Shown here: piece by piece, positions 11,070 to 22,112 of the stretch | Position numbering within the stretch: the stretch's first letter is position 1 | How the letters are laid out: each line of letters starts with the position of its first letter | Assembly: GCA_032622095.1 (NCBI GenBank) | Contig: CP136067.1 | Coordinates: forward strand, 55,037,899-55,101,898 | Reading direction: 5' to 3' | DNA from: Siphonodentalium dalli | Taxonomy: Eukaryota; Mollusca; Scaphopoda; Gadilida; Siphonodentaliidae | Length of the DNA: 64,000 bases | Made by a program: the position numbers and the translations under genes | The notes under the pieces: model-generated | Told to the model about the DNA's origin: nothing | Seen by the model: the letters and a program-made list of their open reading frames with translations, nothing else | Database searches by the model: none

Positions 11070-12300
11070 CGAGCTTGGCGGTTTTGAACATTATATGCGA
11101 AGAATTTTTGACTTTTAGATGACCGACCACCGAACCGCCAAGCTCGAATAAAAAATCTAAATATTAAGCTGAATTTTCGCCGATTTCTCGTTTCTAAAAC
11201 ACGTTGCATCTAGTTTTTATGTAAAAACGTGTAAAATGATTATCATTCTTCACATATATAATCGGGCTTGGCGGTTTTGAACATTATATACAAAGAATTT
11301 TTGACTTTTAGATGACCGACCACCGAACCGCCAAGCTCGAATAAAAAATCTAAATATTAAGCTGAATTTTCGCCGATTTCTCGTTTCTAAAACACGTTCC
11401 ATCTAGTTTTTATGTAAAAACGTGTAAAATGATTATCATTCTTCACAAATATAATCGGGCTTGGCGGTTTTGAACATTATATACAAAGAATTTTTGACTT
11501 TTAGATGACCGACCACCGAACCGCCTAGCTCGAATAAAAAATCAAAATATTAAGCTGAATTTTCGCCGATTTCTCGTTTCTAAAACACGTTTCAGCTCGT
11601 TTTTATGTAAAAACGTGTAAAATGATTATCATTCTTCACAAATATACTCGAGCTTGGCGGTTTTGAACATTATATATGAAGAATTTTTGACTTTTAGATG
11701 ACCGACCACCGAACCGCCAAGCTCGAATAAAAAATCTAAATATTAAGCTGAATTTTCGCCGATTTCTCGTTTCTAAAACACGTTCCATCTATTTTTTATG
11801 TAAAAACGTGTAAAATGATTATCATTCTTCACAAATATAATCGGGCTTGGCGGTTTTGAACATTATATACGAAGAATTTTTTACTTTTAGATGACCGACC
11901 ACCGAACCGCCAAGCTCGAATAAAAAATATAAATATTAAGCTGAATTTCGGCCGATTTCTCGTTTCTAAAACAGGTTCCAACTAGTTTTTATGCAAAAAC
12001 ATGTAAAATGATTATCATTCGTCACAAATATACTCGAGCTTGGCGGTTTTGAATATTTTATATTAAGAAGTTTTGACATTTGATGACCGACCACCGAACC
12101 GCCAAGCTCGAATTTTAAATCAAAATATGAAGCTGAATTTCCTGAGATTTCTCGTTTCTAAAACATGTCCCAGCTATTTTTCATGTAAAAACATGTAAAA
12201 TGATTATCGTTCTTCACATATATACTCGAGCTTGGCGGTTTTTAACATTGAGTACTTAGAATTTTCGACTTTTATATGACCGCCCACCGAGCAAAATGAT
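11070..12300 (+). repeat. Left array: seven ~193-bp units
   Basis: Units begin at C(G)AGCTTGGCGG, at 11070, 11263, 11456, 11649, 11842, 12034 and 12227, so the period is 192-193. Each unit starts with an ~80-base hairpin: CGAGCTTGGCGGTT at one side and AACCGCCAAGCTCG at the other, with GATGACCGACCACCG inside. The rest is AT-rich with ATGATTATCATTCTTCAC. The unit nearest the centre is the most diverged and is cut short at about 12295. Confidence 0.9.
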
Positions 12301-12600
12301 ACCCAGACCAAACCGAGGCAAAATGATACCCACCAAATATTGTCAACGTGTACCCATTAATGATCGTCCATGCAACTAATCAAACTTGTTCAATTATGTT
12401 ATGTTCTTGTTTCGATGTAGCATTGTGATTTAAATGGCACGTGTGTGGAACGGTCACAATGATAATATACATGAATTCCAGAGGGCAAACTGTAATATAA
12501 TTTAATTCTCCATCCACATTAAATTATTATTATTATTATTTGTTTTTTTTGGGGGGGGGGATTTGACCCAGGAGGATTTGAAACCTAAATTAATGGGGAC
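12297..12600 (+). repeat. Inner inverted repeat, left copy
   Basis: It begins GCAAAATGATACCCAGACC (about 12290) and runs through CATGAATTCCAGAGGGCAAA and GGATTTGACCCAGGAGGATTTGAAA. The complement is found at 12880-13100 and 13603-13665. It includes a ten-G run near 12551-12560 and a TTATTATTATTATT tract. Confidence 0.85.
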
Positions 12601-12879
12601 GGATGAAAGAAAACTCAAGAATGCTAAGAAAAAGAATCATTATCTCAAGCCTTTCCCATCTGATCGATACCCCTCCCTCACTTATCGGGGAAGTGGCATG
12701 TCGCCAAAGAGGAAAAGACTTCATATAAGCCATCGGGCTTGTTGTCTGGTCCTCATTTCCATACATTATCTCTTCTATTTTGCATATTAATTTTGTATCA
12801 CCTGTACACGTGCATATTATGTTATGTTGGAAATAAAAATATGTTTACACTAAAAAGAAAGAAAGAATGACGTCTCAGG
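12601..12879. other. Unique centre (loop) of the foldback element
   Basis: This short stretch has no inverted partner. A frame from 12563 to 12790 (plus) crosses it and is Lys-rich, but it overlaps the inverted repeat at its start and matches nothing I know. GGAAATAAAAATATG near 12829 contains a possible poly(A) signal. Confidence 0.5.
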
Positions 12880-13665
12880 TCCTTTCAAATCCTCCTGGGT
12901 CAAATCCCCCCACCCCCCCAAAACAATTAATAATAATTTAATGTGGATGGAGAATTAAATTATATTACAGTTTGCCCTCTGGAATTCATGTATATTATCA
13001 TTGTGACCGTTCCACACACGTGCCATTTAAATCACAATGCTACATCGAAACAAGAATATAACATAATTGGAACAAGTTTGATTAGTTGCATGGACGATCA
13101 TTAAAGGTACGTGCGGCCTTAATTGTCGAAAATATTCATATTTGTTCCAAACACCGTAAACAGAAAAACAGTAAAACGCATACAGATCCGTGCATATATA
13201 CCATGACCATCGCGTAAACAGCATGTTATCATAAAGACCTACTATATTTTACCTAAGCAAGAGCCTGATTGTGTTACAGAAGACAGCACAGTGCTACTGG
13301 CTAATCACACACAAATGGCATAAACGCTCTTTATTAGTTCCATATCAGGTATTCACCAACAAAGAACGCTCTTTATGATTACCATCATAATATAAACAAA
13401 CACAAGAAAAGTTACTTTTTACGCCATTGTTTACATAACAATGGTCAAACATATGGCCATAACATACTGTTTATGCGATATTTCTTATTTGTATACGGAC
13501 AAAGTCTATCTACATTTTGATGTTCTTTCTGTTTGTGGCGGTTTTTGACGGGTGGAGATATTTTCACAGGATACCCACCGCCAAGGCCAACCGTGTCTTT
13601 AATGGGTACACGTTGACAATATTTGGTGGGTATCATTTTGCCTCGGTTTGGTCTGGGTATCATTT
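12880..13665 (-). repeat. Inner inverted repeat, right copy, split by an insertion
   Basis: It is the complement of the left inner copy: CAAATCCTCCTGGGTCAAATC at about 12886 to GGACGATCATTAA at 13104, then AATGGGTACACGTTGACAAT from about 13601 to GGGTATCATTTTGCC near 13670. The two parts are separated by the insertion at 13101-13602. Confidence 0.85.
13101..13602. mobile_element. ~500-bp TTAA-bounded insertion within the right foldback arm
   Basis: The left arm reads CCCATTAATGATCGTCC without interruption. In the right arm the matching ATTAA is split by about 500 bases that begin TTAAAGGTACGTGCGGCC and end GGCCAACCGTGTCTTTAA, so TTAA flanks both sides and the ends are imperfectly inverted. 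It carries AACGCTCTTTATT motifs at 13323 and 13375, shared with 3.7-4.5 kb. A piggyBac-like TTAA insertion is the likeliest explanation. No coding region is recognised. Confidence 0.65.
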
Positions 13666-15930
13666 TGCCTTGGCTTGGCGGTTCGGTGGGCGGTCATGTA
13701 ACAGTCGAAAATTCAAAGTACTCAATGTTAAAAACCGCCAAGCTCGAGTATATATGTGAAGAACGATAATCATTTTACATGTTTTTACATGAAAAATAGC
13801 TGGGACATGTTTTAGAAACGAGAAATCTCAGGAAATTCAGCTTCATATTTTGATTTAAAATTCGAGCTTGGCGGTTCGGTGGTCGGTCATCAAATGTCAA
13901 AACTTCTTAATATAAAATATTCAAAACCGCCAAGCTCGAGTATATTTGTGACGAATGATAATCATTTTACACGTTTTCACATAAAAACTAGCTGAAACGT
14001 GTTTTAGAAATGAGAAATCGGCGAAAATTCAGCTTAATATTTTGATTTTTTATTCGAACTTGGCGGTTCGGTGGTCGGTCATCTAAAAGTCAAAAATTCT
14101 TTGTATATAATGTTCAAAACCGCCAAGCCCGATTATATTTGTGAAGAATGATAATCATTTTACACGTTTTTACATAAAAACTAGATGGAACGTGTTTTAG
14201 AAACGAGAAATCGGCGAAAATTCAGCTTAATATTTTGATTTTTTATTCGAGCTTGGCGGTTCGGTGGTCGGTCATCTAAAAGTCAAATTTTTTCGCATAT
14301 AATGTTCAAAACCGCCAAGCCCGATTATATTTGTGAAGAATGATAATCATTATACACGTTTTTACATAAAAACTAGTTGGAACGTGTTTTAGAAACGAGA
14401 AATCGGCCGAAATTCAGCTTAATATTTTGATTTTTTATTCGAGCTTGGCGGTTCGGTGGTCGGTCATCTAAAAGTCAAAAATTCTTCGTATATAATGTTC
14501 AAAACCGCCAAGCTCGAGTATATTTGTGAAGAATGATAATCATTTTACACGTTTTCACATAAAAACTAGCTGAAACGTGTTTTAGAAATGAGAAATCGGT
14601 GAAAATTCAGCTTAATATTTTGATTTTTTATTCGAGCTTGGCGGTTCGGTGGGCGGTCATCTAAAAGTCAAAAATTCTTTGTATATAATGTTCAAAACCG
14701 CCAAGCCCGATTATATTTGTGAAGAATGATAATCATTTTACACGTTTTTACATAAAAACTAGATGGAACGTGTTTTAGAAACGAGAAATCGGCGAAAATT
14801 CAGCTTAATATTTTGATTTTTTATTCGAGCTTGGCGGTTCGGTGGTCGGTCATCTAAAAGTCAAATTTTTTTCGCATATAATGTTCAAAACCGCCAAGCC
14901 CGATTATATTTGTGAAGAATGATAATCATTATACACGTTTTTACATAAAAACTAGTTGGAACGTGTTTTAGAAACGAGAAATCGGCCGAAATTCAGCTTA
15001 ATATTTTGATTTTTTATTCGAGCTTGGCGGTTCGGTGGTCGGTCATCTAAAAGTCAAAAATTCTTCGTATATAATGTTCAAAACCGCCAAGCTCGAGTAT
15101 ATTTGTGAAGAATGATAATCATTTTACACGTTTTCACATAAAAACTAGCTGAAACGTGTTTTAGAAATGAGAAATCGGTGAAAATTCAGCTTAATATTTT
15201 GATTTTTTATTCGAGCTTGGCGGTTCGGTGGTCGGTCATCTAAAAGTCAAAAATTCTTTGTATATAATGTTCAAAACCGCCAAGCCCGATTATATTTGTG
15301 AAGAATGATAATCATTTTACACGTTTTTACATAAAAACTAGATGGAACGTGTTTTAGAAACGAGAAATCGGCGAAAATTCAGCTTAATATTTTGATTTTT
15401 TATTCGAGCTTGGCGGTTCGGTGGTCGGCCATCTAAAAGTCAAATTTTTTTCGCATATAATGTTCAAAACCGCCAAGCCCGATTATATTTGTGAAGAATG
15501 ATAATCATTTTACACGTTTTTACATAAAAACTAGATGGATCGTGTTTTAGAAACGAGAAATCGGCGAAAATTCAGCTTAATATTTAGATTTTTTATTCGA
15601 GCTTGGCGGTTCGGTGGTCGGTCATCTAAAAGTCAAAAATTCTTTGTATATAATGTTCAAAACCGCCAAGCCCGATTATATTTGTGAAGAATGATAATCA
15701 TTTTACACGTTTTTACATAAAAACTAGCTGGAACATGTTTTAGAAACGAGAAATCGGCGAAAATTCAGCTTAATATTTAGATTTTTTATTCGAGCTTGGC
15801 GGTTCGGTGGTCGGTCATCTAAAAGTCAAAAATTCTTTGTATATAATGTTAAAAACCGCCAAGCCCGATTATATTTGCGAAGAATGATAATCATTTTACA
15901 CGTTTTTACATAAAAACTTAGTCCAACTGA
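13665..15930 (-). repeat. Right array: twelve ~193-bp units, inverted
   Basis: The junction TTGGCGGTTCGGTGG recurs about every 192 bases, near 13673, 13867, 14059, 14250, 14445, 14638, 14830, 15022, 15215, 15410, 15602 and 15795. The sequence is the complement of the left-array unit, with the same internal hairpin. The units next to the centre (13670-13950) pair best with the innermost left units, including the diverged TCAGGAAATTCAGC. Confidence 0.9.
13950..15500. repeat. Higher-order repeat: three-unit (~580 bp) blocks within the right array
   Basis: Unit-specific variants recur every three units: CACGTTTTCACATAAAAACTAGC followed by GAAATGAG at about 13970, 14550 and 15130; the TTTTTTCGCATATAATG variant at about 14288, 14870 and 15448; and CATTATACACG at about 14348 and 14930. 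The left array does not show this block order. Recent amplification of a trimer explains why the right arm has five more units. Confidence 0.8.
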
Positions 15931-16131
15931 TGTTTAAAAAGAGAAATCGACCAAAAACCGACAAGAAATCTGCGTAAAAAGACGATGTTTTGATTTTGTG
16001 ACCACGCCCCCTATTAACCAACCAATCGGGGACATTACTGCCACTATTGTCGATTAATTTACGAAAATGGGCCATATAAGTAATTAACTGGTGCTATTCC
16101 CACATAATTCACCCGAAAACAGCGTTTAAAA

Positions 16132-17113
16132 GGCTTTTTAAAAATTTGAAAACGCCAAGCTTGTCTTTTAGTCACCTGCCTTAAAAACTGCCAAGCTTGG
16201 CGCCAAGCTTGCATTTTAGCCACTCTCTAGTTTTGGAGCTATAGTGGAAAAGATTTGAAATTTTTGGAATTTCCCAAAGTTGGAAATCTAGCTGAAGGCA
16301 GACAGCTCCTCCCCCTCCCATCTTTAATCTCAACCTCCTAGCTACATCCCTGAATGGATGTAGCTACATCCCTGAATGGGTGAACCAAATAAATCTTATT
16401 TTGACAGACATGGCAGTGATAGACTTGATATTGATTGGTAAGCAGCATCCAGTGTGAATCTGTCCACTCAACCTTGTACAGCCCTGTGCTAAGTGTCAGC
16501 TCTTGGTGTAGATAAAGTCATCTTTCATTGATATTTGAAGTGACTTGGTGCATTGCTGTTAGTCAATTTATCTTGCCCAGGCATGCATATGATTCCACCG
16601 AGACCAATAGAGATGATATCTTCCATGCATAAATCCTTTGATGCATTGGCCTGAGTCCCCGGATTAACTCACTCGCTGCTGAAATGGCTTATCTCATTTT
16701 GTTACAATAGTATATATTGGAATAGTCTATTCTTAATATGTATGGATGTTCATATAAAAAATGCAGACAACCACTCAATTATGTATTCTCAGTCTCAGTA
16801 AACTAGCAGAGAAACAGTTGATTGAGTATCCCAATCCCAGCACATCTCAGTACCCCAATTTGCTTTTGGAAATAGAAGAGCTGAAGTCTAAATTCAGCTG
16901 AAAGTAGGGAAATATTCAATTCTTGGTCTTAAAATAACATTCTTTTACATTGAATATTGGATGAAAAATTGATATATCAGAATGATCACAACCTATTTTC
17001 CAGGCTGAAATTTCCAACTGTTAAAATTTATTGAGAAAATTCGACCTCTCTGTCCCCACATCCCTGGGAATTGACCCTTCTGGGGGGGGGGGTTAACAGT
17101 CAAAATTAAACAG
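16132..17113. other. Unique DNA after the foldback element; stray repeat motifs
   Basis: GCCAAGCTTG motifs persist at 16155, 16191 and 16203, and CAAGCTTGGCGCCAAGCTTG at about 16193-16212 is a perfect 20-base palindrome. ATGGATGTAGCTACATCCCTGAATGG near 16350 holds a short direct repeat. No gene is recognised. Confidence 0.45.
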
Positions 17114-17291
17114 TACAGTAATGCCGTAAATAATCGACTCCTTAACCACAGGAGACTTATGGGTAACTTTTCAGGATTTAGTCGGAAATATGGCTTGTTG
17201 CCATTCATCGGAAACCTCGAAAGCTCTCTAGTGAAAAGTTACCCATAATTCTCCTGTGGTTAAGGAGTCGATTATTTACAGCATTACTGTA
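17114..17291. mobile_element. Family A element (TA-flanked)
   Basis: Both ends are present (TACAGTAATGCC and GGCATTACTGTA type, here CAGCATTACTGTA). The arms pair from the ends through ACTCCTTAACCACAGGAG. The inner part of the right arm is deleted, giving 178 bases instead of about 210. Ends starting CAGT with TA flanks suggest a Tc1/mariner/pogo-type parent. Confidence 0.8.
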
Positions 17292-17790
17292 GCAACAGTA
17301 ACAGTAACAACTTGGTTTTACAATCTAGTGATGGGATGATACTCCAACCTCAGGCAGCTTGAAACACGACCTCAGTTTACACAATGTTCGTGGAGGCCGG
17401 CTGTTACTTGAGGCCAGTGAACAATTGGTTAAGAGCAGACTTTAATATGGCGGTCAGCCTGTGAGCTCCCGTTAAAATCAATAAGAGGCCAGATATACGC
17501 GGTTATATTTATACCTTATTTAGACTCGATCTGCTGCTATCGCCACTTGATCTTTTTCGATCAATGAAATGTGACATTTAAAACCTTCATTCTTTATTTG
17601 AGATGATAGGTATCTAGGATTAGCAGGGGGAGAGTGAACCAGCAGGGATCCGCAAGGGAATGTGTTAAACGAGAATGTGTTCCAGACACTTGTATCTCCG
17701 GTATGACATTGTAGCAAAAAGTGAGATGTTCGGGGCGGCAGAAGCCAGGGGAGCTAATTGTGTGACTCAGTTGAATTATAAATTTTATGT
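17292..17790. other. Unique DNA, no gene seen
   Basis: Short frames only; no domain or repeat recognised. Confidence 0.35.
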
Positions 17791-17977
17791 TTAACCCTTT
17801 CTGCCACGGTACTAAATGGATTCTCCCACCCATGTTATAAAAGTATACATTGGAAGGGTCTATTATTCATCTAGAGGGATGTTCAGGAAATATGAGCAGA
17901 CAACATAAATAGAAAGTGCAGAAGGATTCCTATTGATTGGTAGGAAATGTTAAGATAATAAGATCAACAGATGACCT
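17791..17977 (+). mobile_element. Family G copy, 3' truncated
   Basis: It starts TTAACCCTTT and carries GGATTCTCCCACC, TATAAAAGTATACATTGGAA, GGGATGTTCAGGAAATATGA and AGAAGGATTCCTATTGATTGG. The normal end (ACTACTCATCAATGA...GGGTTAA) is missing; a family E copy abuts at 17979. Confidence 0.65.
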
Positions 17978-17978
17978 T

Positions 17979-18198
17979 TTAACCCTTCCATGACTGGAGC
18001 TTCATGAAATTTTGAGAAAACCCTGTGCCAATGCAATCTCTTGTATATAAGAGAACAAATTGGTCTAGCAATATTTACCTTGACATTGTAAGACAGTGCA
18101 TTCTCTTATATATGGGAGATTCACATATATAAGAGAATGCACTGGCACAGGATATTTAATGCTGCACAACAGCGCAGCTCCCATCATGAAAGAGTTAA
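17979..18198. mobile_element. Family E element
   Basis: It is bounded by TTAA (17979-17982 and 18195-18198), with CCCTTCCATGACTGGAGC at one end and GCAGCTCCCATCATGAAAGAG at the other. The first internal hairpin has lost most of one stem (CTTGTATATAAGAG only). The second is intact around TCTCTTATATATGGGAG. Confidence 0.75.
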
Positions 18199-18235
18199 AG
18201 ATGAGATGAATTAATGAGGTGATGAGAATAAAGAA

Positions 18236-18421
18236 TTGAAAAATAAGTTTCTATAGTAATTTGATAATGAAGAAACTTTCCAAATAAGATGAGCCCAAGC
18301 AGAATGAGGACACCAGAGGGTGAATTTAGTGATTCTAACCTGCTGTGCGGGATAGTGTCTCTAAATTCACCCTCTGGGGACCTCATTCTGCAAATGACAG
18401 TCACACTAAACTCAGGCTTAT
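18236..18421. mobile_element. Family F element, right half
   Basis: It matches the right part of the long form: AAACTTTCCAAATAAGATGAG, then an AGAGGGTGAATTTAGTGA / TCACCCTCT hairpin, ending GCAAATGACAGTCACACTAAACTCAGGCTT. The left half and target duplication are not seen. Confidence 0.7.
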
Positions 18422-18878
18422 ACCTGTTCCGTAATAACTTATTTCATATTTAATATGTGAAGATCCAGCTCGAGATACATGAATTAGGTGCTTCTTTGAG
18501 CCAATTTTACATTTGCATCGCTTTAATAGAATCATACAGTTTTTCCCTGGGTTATCAGTTCCTGTTTATTGTGAAATCGCCTCTCAAAAGTCTCCTAAAT
18601 CATGCAATATCGACCAGAGACTTCCACCTGCTGTGAAATACATTAATGAACACATATTGACCAGGAAATATATTACATACACTATGGTATTTTGTCACTG
18701 CAATAAAGTTCCCAGGTTTTGAACTGGTGGAATGTGATCTCTACCCAGCCAGAATAGAGATTTATGACATGATCTAAGCATCAATCCTGAGCATCTGGTC
18801 CTGCCACGTGGGTCTTTTCTACCTTTTGAAAAATGGTTCTAGGCCCAATTTTTCCATAGTAAAAATTGTTAGCCATAG
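18422..18878. other. Unique DNA, no gene seen
   Basis: Only short frames. The frame at 18513-18722 (plus) shows no recognisable domain. Confidence 0.35.
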
Positions 18879-18980
18879 AGGCTATTTATAATTGGGATAT
18901 GAGTGATATTATAGGCACTAGTATTATTTAATACTAGTGCCTATAATCTTTATCACTCATATCCCAATTATAAAAAGCCT
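18879..18980. repeat. Isolated ~100-bp hairpin
   Basis: The left arm AATTGGGATATGAGTGAT...GGCACTAGTATT pairs with AATACTAGTGCC...ATCACTCATATCCCAATT with few mismatches and almost no loop. It shares no ends with the other families, so it may be a lone MITE. Confidence 0.75.
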
Positions 18981-20038
18981 TTTAATATTTGTCATCGTGA
19001 AAACCAGGAGATGTTTCTGTGAATTGGGAATTTGAGGGTAAGAAATTAGGAGAAGACGTGATTATTTGCCTTTGGCAATGGGGCACATATAATCAACCCC
19101 TATCTTTGCCCAACAAAAATCATACAAGCATTTATTCAACGGCAAAACTTAATATTTTTAGATTGGAACATCTTCACTTAATACTGAAGCAAGCAGTTCA
19201 CAGTTTTGTTATGTGGTTGGCTCCAGTGAAATATTGTATGCATTGTCATTGTTTTACAACTAAACAGTAGCCATTGCCTGATTCAACTCTATTACATTGC
19301 ATGGATGTTAAATATGCTATGAATACCAAATAAGGGCTTCTAAGAACATTACACTGTCTGGCATGTTATCCGGCACTGCAATCAAGAATGCATGAAGGAT
19401 TGGTGATGGATTTGAATTTATTCCGGATTGATCAATAGGCGTGTAGTACTGGTAATAAGCGATAGTGATGTGTGTTTGGGATCGAGGACATAAACTCATA
19501 CATATCTCACTATGAAACTTACACTCGACAGCCTCAATTAAGATAGGAATTCTATATATTATCCAGTCTGGGAGTCTGGTTCCTGAGTGGGAAGCCAATA
19601 GAAACTACATAAAATGTCCAATAAAGCTATAACTCACGGAAATATTTTCCTGGTTCTATATAAGTCAGGTTTATGACAAGTCTGTTTAAGTTTCCTCTTG
19701 CGACTGAAGGCTATTACCAGAGAATGACATGTAGACAGACCCCATTACATATGAAGGAACCTTTATGAATATCATTGCAAATGGTGCAAAGAATATTTAC
19801 TTCAATATGCCGGTCCGAATTCACAAAGTCTCCCATAAAATTTGACTAACTTTAATACTTACAATGAGATTGAAAAAAAAAGCCCTTCCACATGTTGTGT
19901 GGTGCACATGATCGGGATGAATCGTAAAAATCTGCCAAGTTCGAACACATAGGGCACAGGGACGTTGCTAAGTGTTGTTTTGGGGAGGGGTGTTCATCCC
20001 CATAATTTTCCAACTGCATGTTGTTGCATTATATATGT
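18981..20038. other. Unique DNA, no gene seen
   Basis: Short frames on both strands, none with a recognised motif. Confidence 0.35.
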
Positions 20039-20194
20039 CATCAACGTCGTTTTTCGGTTGATCTATGAGCGTATAGACCGATCAGTAGACGAATAACATA
20101 CTGTATAATTCCGCGAAGCGGATTATACTAAGTATGTTATTCGTCTACTGATCGGTCTATACGCTCATATATCAACCGAAAAACGACGTTGATG
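20039..20194. repeat. Near-perfect palindrome, ~67-bp arms
   Basis: CATCAACGTCGTTTTTCGGT at 20039 pairs with ACCGAAAAACGACGTTGATG ending at 20194, and the pairing continues through GACCGATCAGTAGACGAATA. The loop is about 20 bases and holds CCGCGAAGCGG, itself a small hairpin. One T/A difference separates the arms (GATCTATGAG against CTCATATATC). Confidence 0.85.
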
Positions 20195-21871
20195 GCTTAT
20201 AATTACAACTATAACACTTTATTTTCAGCTATCTACTATTAATCCATCTCAGAAATTAATTGCCAAAACATGATTTTCCGTTGGACGATCTCAAAATTTG
20301 GTTGATGGGCCTAAAATAAATTGGCCGAAATTGTCAACGAGCAACTTCGTCAAGCAAACTTTCAGAAAATAAATATTTACGCTTCAACTTCAATTTTCAG
20401 CAATGAACAATCCATGATAAAAAGAATTACTTGTTTGGCTACGATATACATTTAAAATGACTCAACAACAACCCAATAATTATCAACACACACAGTCGAA
20501 TCCGCGATCTCCGGTAAAATTATTTACTCCAGACCAGTCCAGACTCCAGTCCGATCATGGCCGATGTAATTTGTAAACAAATGCCCTGATCATATCTAAT
20601 GTGCTCGTGGCAAATGTCATGTCATTAGCATTGTAATAAAGCTGAAAAATGTTAAAAGGGTTGTAATCGGGTAACACATTTTATTTATTTCCAATAAATT
20701 TTGCCATGTTGATCAGCCTAGACCAGATGCTAGCTCTATGCCTTCAGCGGAGTAGACTGAGCCAGCGACGGGACTATAACTATACACGTTGTCATAGACG
20801 CTTTTTCGAAAATTGGACAAATAAAAAACGCGGCACAAACTTTGAGTGTTCAATCGAGCTTTACAAAAACATGAATACGGCTGAAATGAACAGACATAGA
20901 GGATCTCATATGAGTTTCTATTTTATACGGAATTTATCAACCGAGTTCACTACATCGATTTGAGCCGAGGTTTACCGAGACTCAAATAGAATTTTGAGGA
21001 CGAGGTTGATAAATTACGTATAAAATAGGACGAGTGTGAGATACCTTTTATCACATGATCAAATAAACCCGAAGCAACGCGAAATATTCATCGAAAACAA
21101 CAATCATAAACTACAGCGATCGCAAGTTATTTGAAGAACGCCGTGACGTCATCGCACGCGCTGATATTAAACGTGTCTATTACCGATAATTATGAAACTG
21201 CTTTTATGGCCAAATTATGTGATAAATAAGTATAGTATAGTGTAGATAAGAAGCAGAGACATGGAATATAGACATAGACTACTTGTTCAAATGTTTCTAA
21301 CATTGAGTTTTCGAGTTGTTTTTTCACTGAAATTCTAATGAAATTCTCGTTCCGCGCTTTCGCGTCATCCGGGGACGTCGTGTGGGGCGACAGTTATAGA
21401 CTCGCCCAATTTTCTTAAAGTGTCACTACGTGATGTGACTCGTCTACTGCAAAGTCTATGCACTGATAGACGCAGGTCACGCGGTAGCCTCTCGACCAAT
21501 CAAATGCCCGCATTTCGACGAAAACGAAAGTAGTTGTAATTATAGCATGTTTAAATCACTCCAGTCTTCCACTGCTAATATTCACTAATAATAAACAATG
21601 GTTATTCTTTGAATATCATGTTTTGGTGTACTTGATTGTGTAATGATTGAGCTAATTAATCGGTGATATCCCAAAACCTTCACAAAACTTCGAGGCAACC
21701 TGTTTTTCGTCAGCGCAACCAGTTTTTTGTTCGCGGCCTTTTCATTTTAGGTAAACCGTCATGCGAACTGAACAGTCGTATGCCTCAAATTTGTAGGCCT
21801 GTAACTAAACAAATGCACAAATCAAGTTAACACAATTATTTAGAGCATTACTGTACATACTCATTGATGAG
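20195..21871. other. Mostly unique DNA with an imperfect inverted repeat at ~20900-21050
   Basis: ATTTTATACGGAATTTATCAACC near 20920 is the partner of GGTTGATAAATTACGTATAAAAT near 21003-21028, flanked by GATCTCATATGAG and GTGTGAGATAC. The stretch 21100-21550 is richer in CpG (for example CACGCGGTAGCCTCTCGACC), contains a GTGACGTCAT site at 21152 and an ACCAATCAAA box near 21494. This might be regulatory but no transcript is evident. Confidence 0.35.
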
Positions 21872-22112
21872 CAGTTCCCTTAGGACATGTTCAGATAATA
21901 AGTTCAACGTTAGGTTGTTTGTTGAACTGATTATCTATCTGAACTTTTCCCTCCAATGAGAATGAATCTTTCTGTACTTTTATTATCTTTCTGCCTGTCT
22001 GTTATCTGCTCATTTTTCTTGAACATCCCTCCAGACGAATAATAAACCATTCCAATTTATAAAAGTTGCTTTTATAACTGGTTGAGAGAATCCGTTTAGT
22101 AAAGAAAGGGTT
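21872..22112 (-). mobile_element. Family G copy
   Basis: Read on the minus strand it has the G order: GGATTCTC near the start, a TTATAAATTGGAATGG block, GGGATGTTCAAGAAAAATGA, TAACAGACAGGCAGAAAG and AGTTCAGATAG. The outer ends have decayed (AAAGGGTTTCC at 22106). Confidence 0.6.

Larger units (their letters stand above)
10806..16131. mobile_element. Large foldback (inverted-repeat) element with satellite-like arms
   Basis: The outer ends are inverted copies: 10806-11040 (TTTTAAACGCTGTTTTCGGG and onward through CCCCGATTGGTTGGTTAATA) matches the complement of 15915-16131. Inside each end lies a tandem array of a ~193-bp unit, seven units at 11070-12300 and twelve, inverted, at 13665-15930. Inside the arrays a further inverted pair occupies about 12297-12600 and 12880-13665, leaving a unique centre of about 280 bases. 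The right side is longer because of extra units and a ~500-bp insertion. Foldback transposons (Drosophila FB, Galileo, sea-urchin TU) have this plan. No transposase is present, and I see no clear target duplication. Recognition as a giant inverted repeat is certain; its mode of movement is inferred. Confidence 0.85.

Noticed and set aside
13517-13759. Frame crossing from the TTAA insert into the foldback arm
   Set aside because: It spans the insertion border and part of the 193-bp unit, so it is a chance frame.
11070-15930. CRISPR-like array in the 193-bp repeats
   Set aside because: There are no short repeats with unique spacers; the entire 193-bp unit repeats, in opposite orientation in the two arms, in a eukaryotic context.
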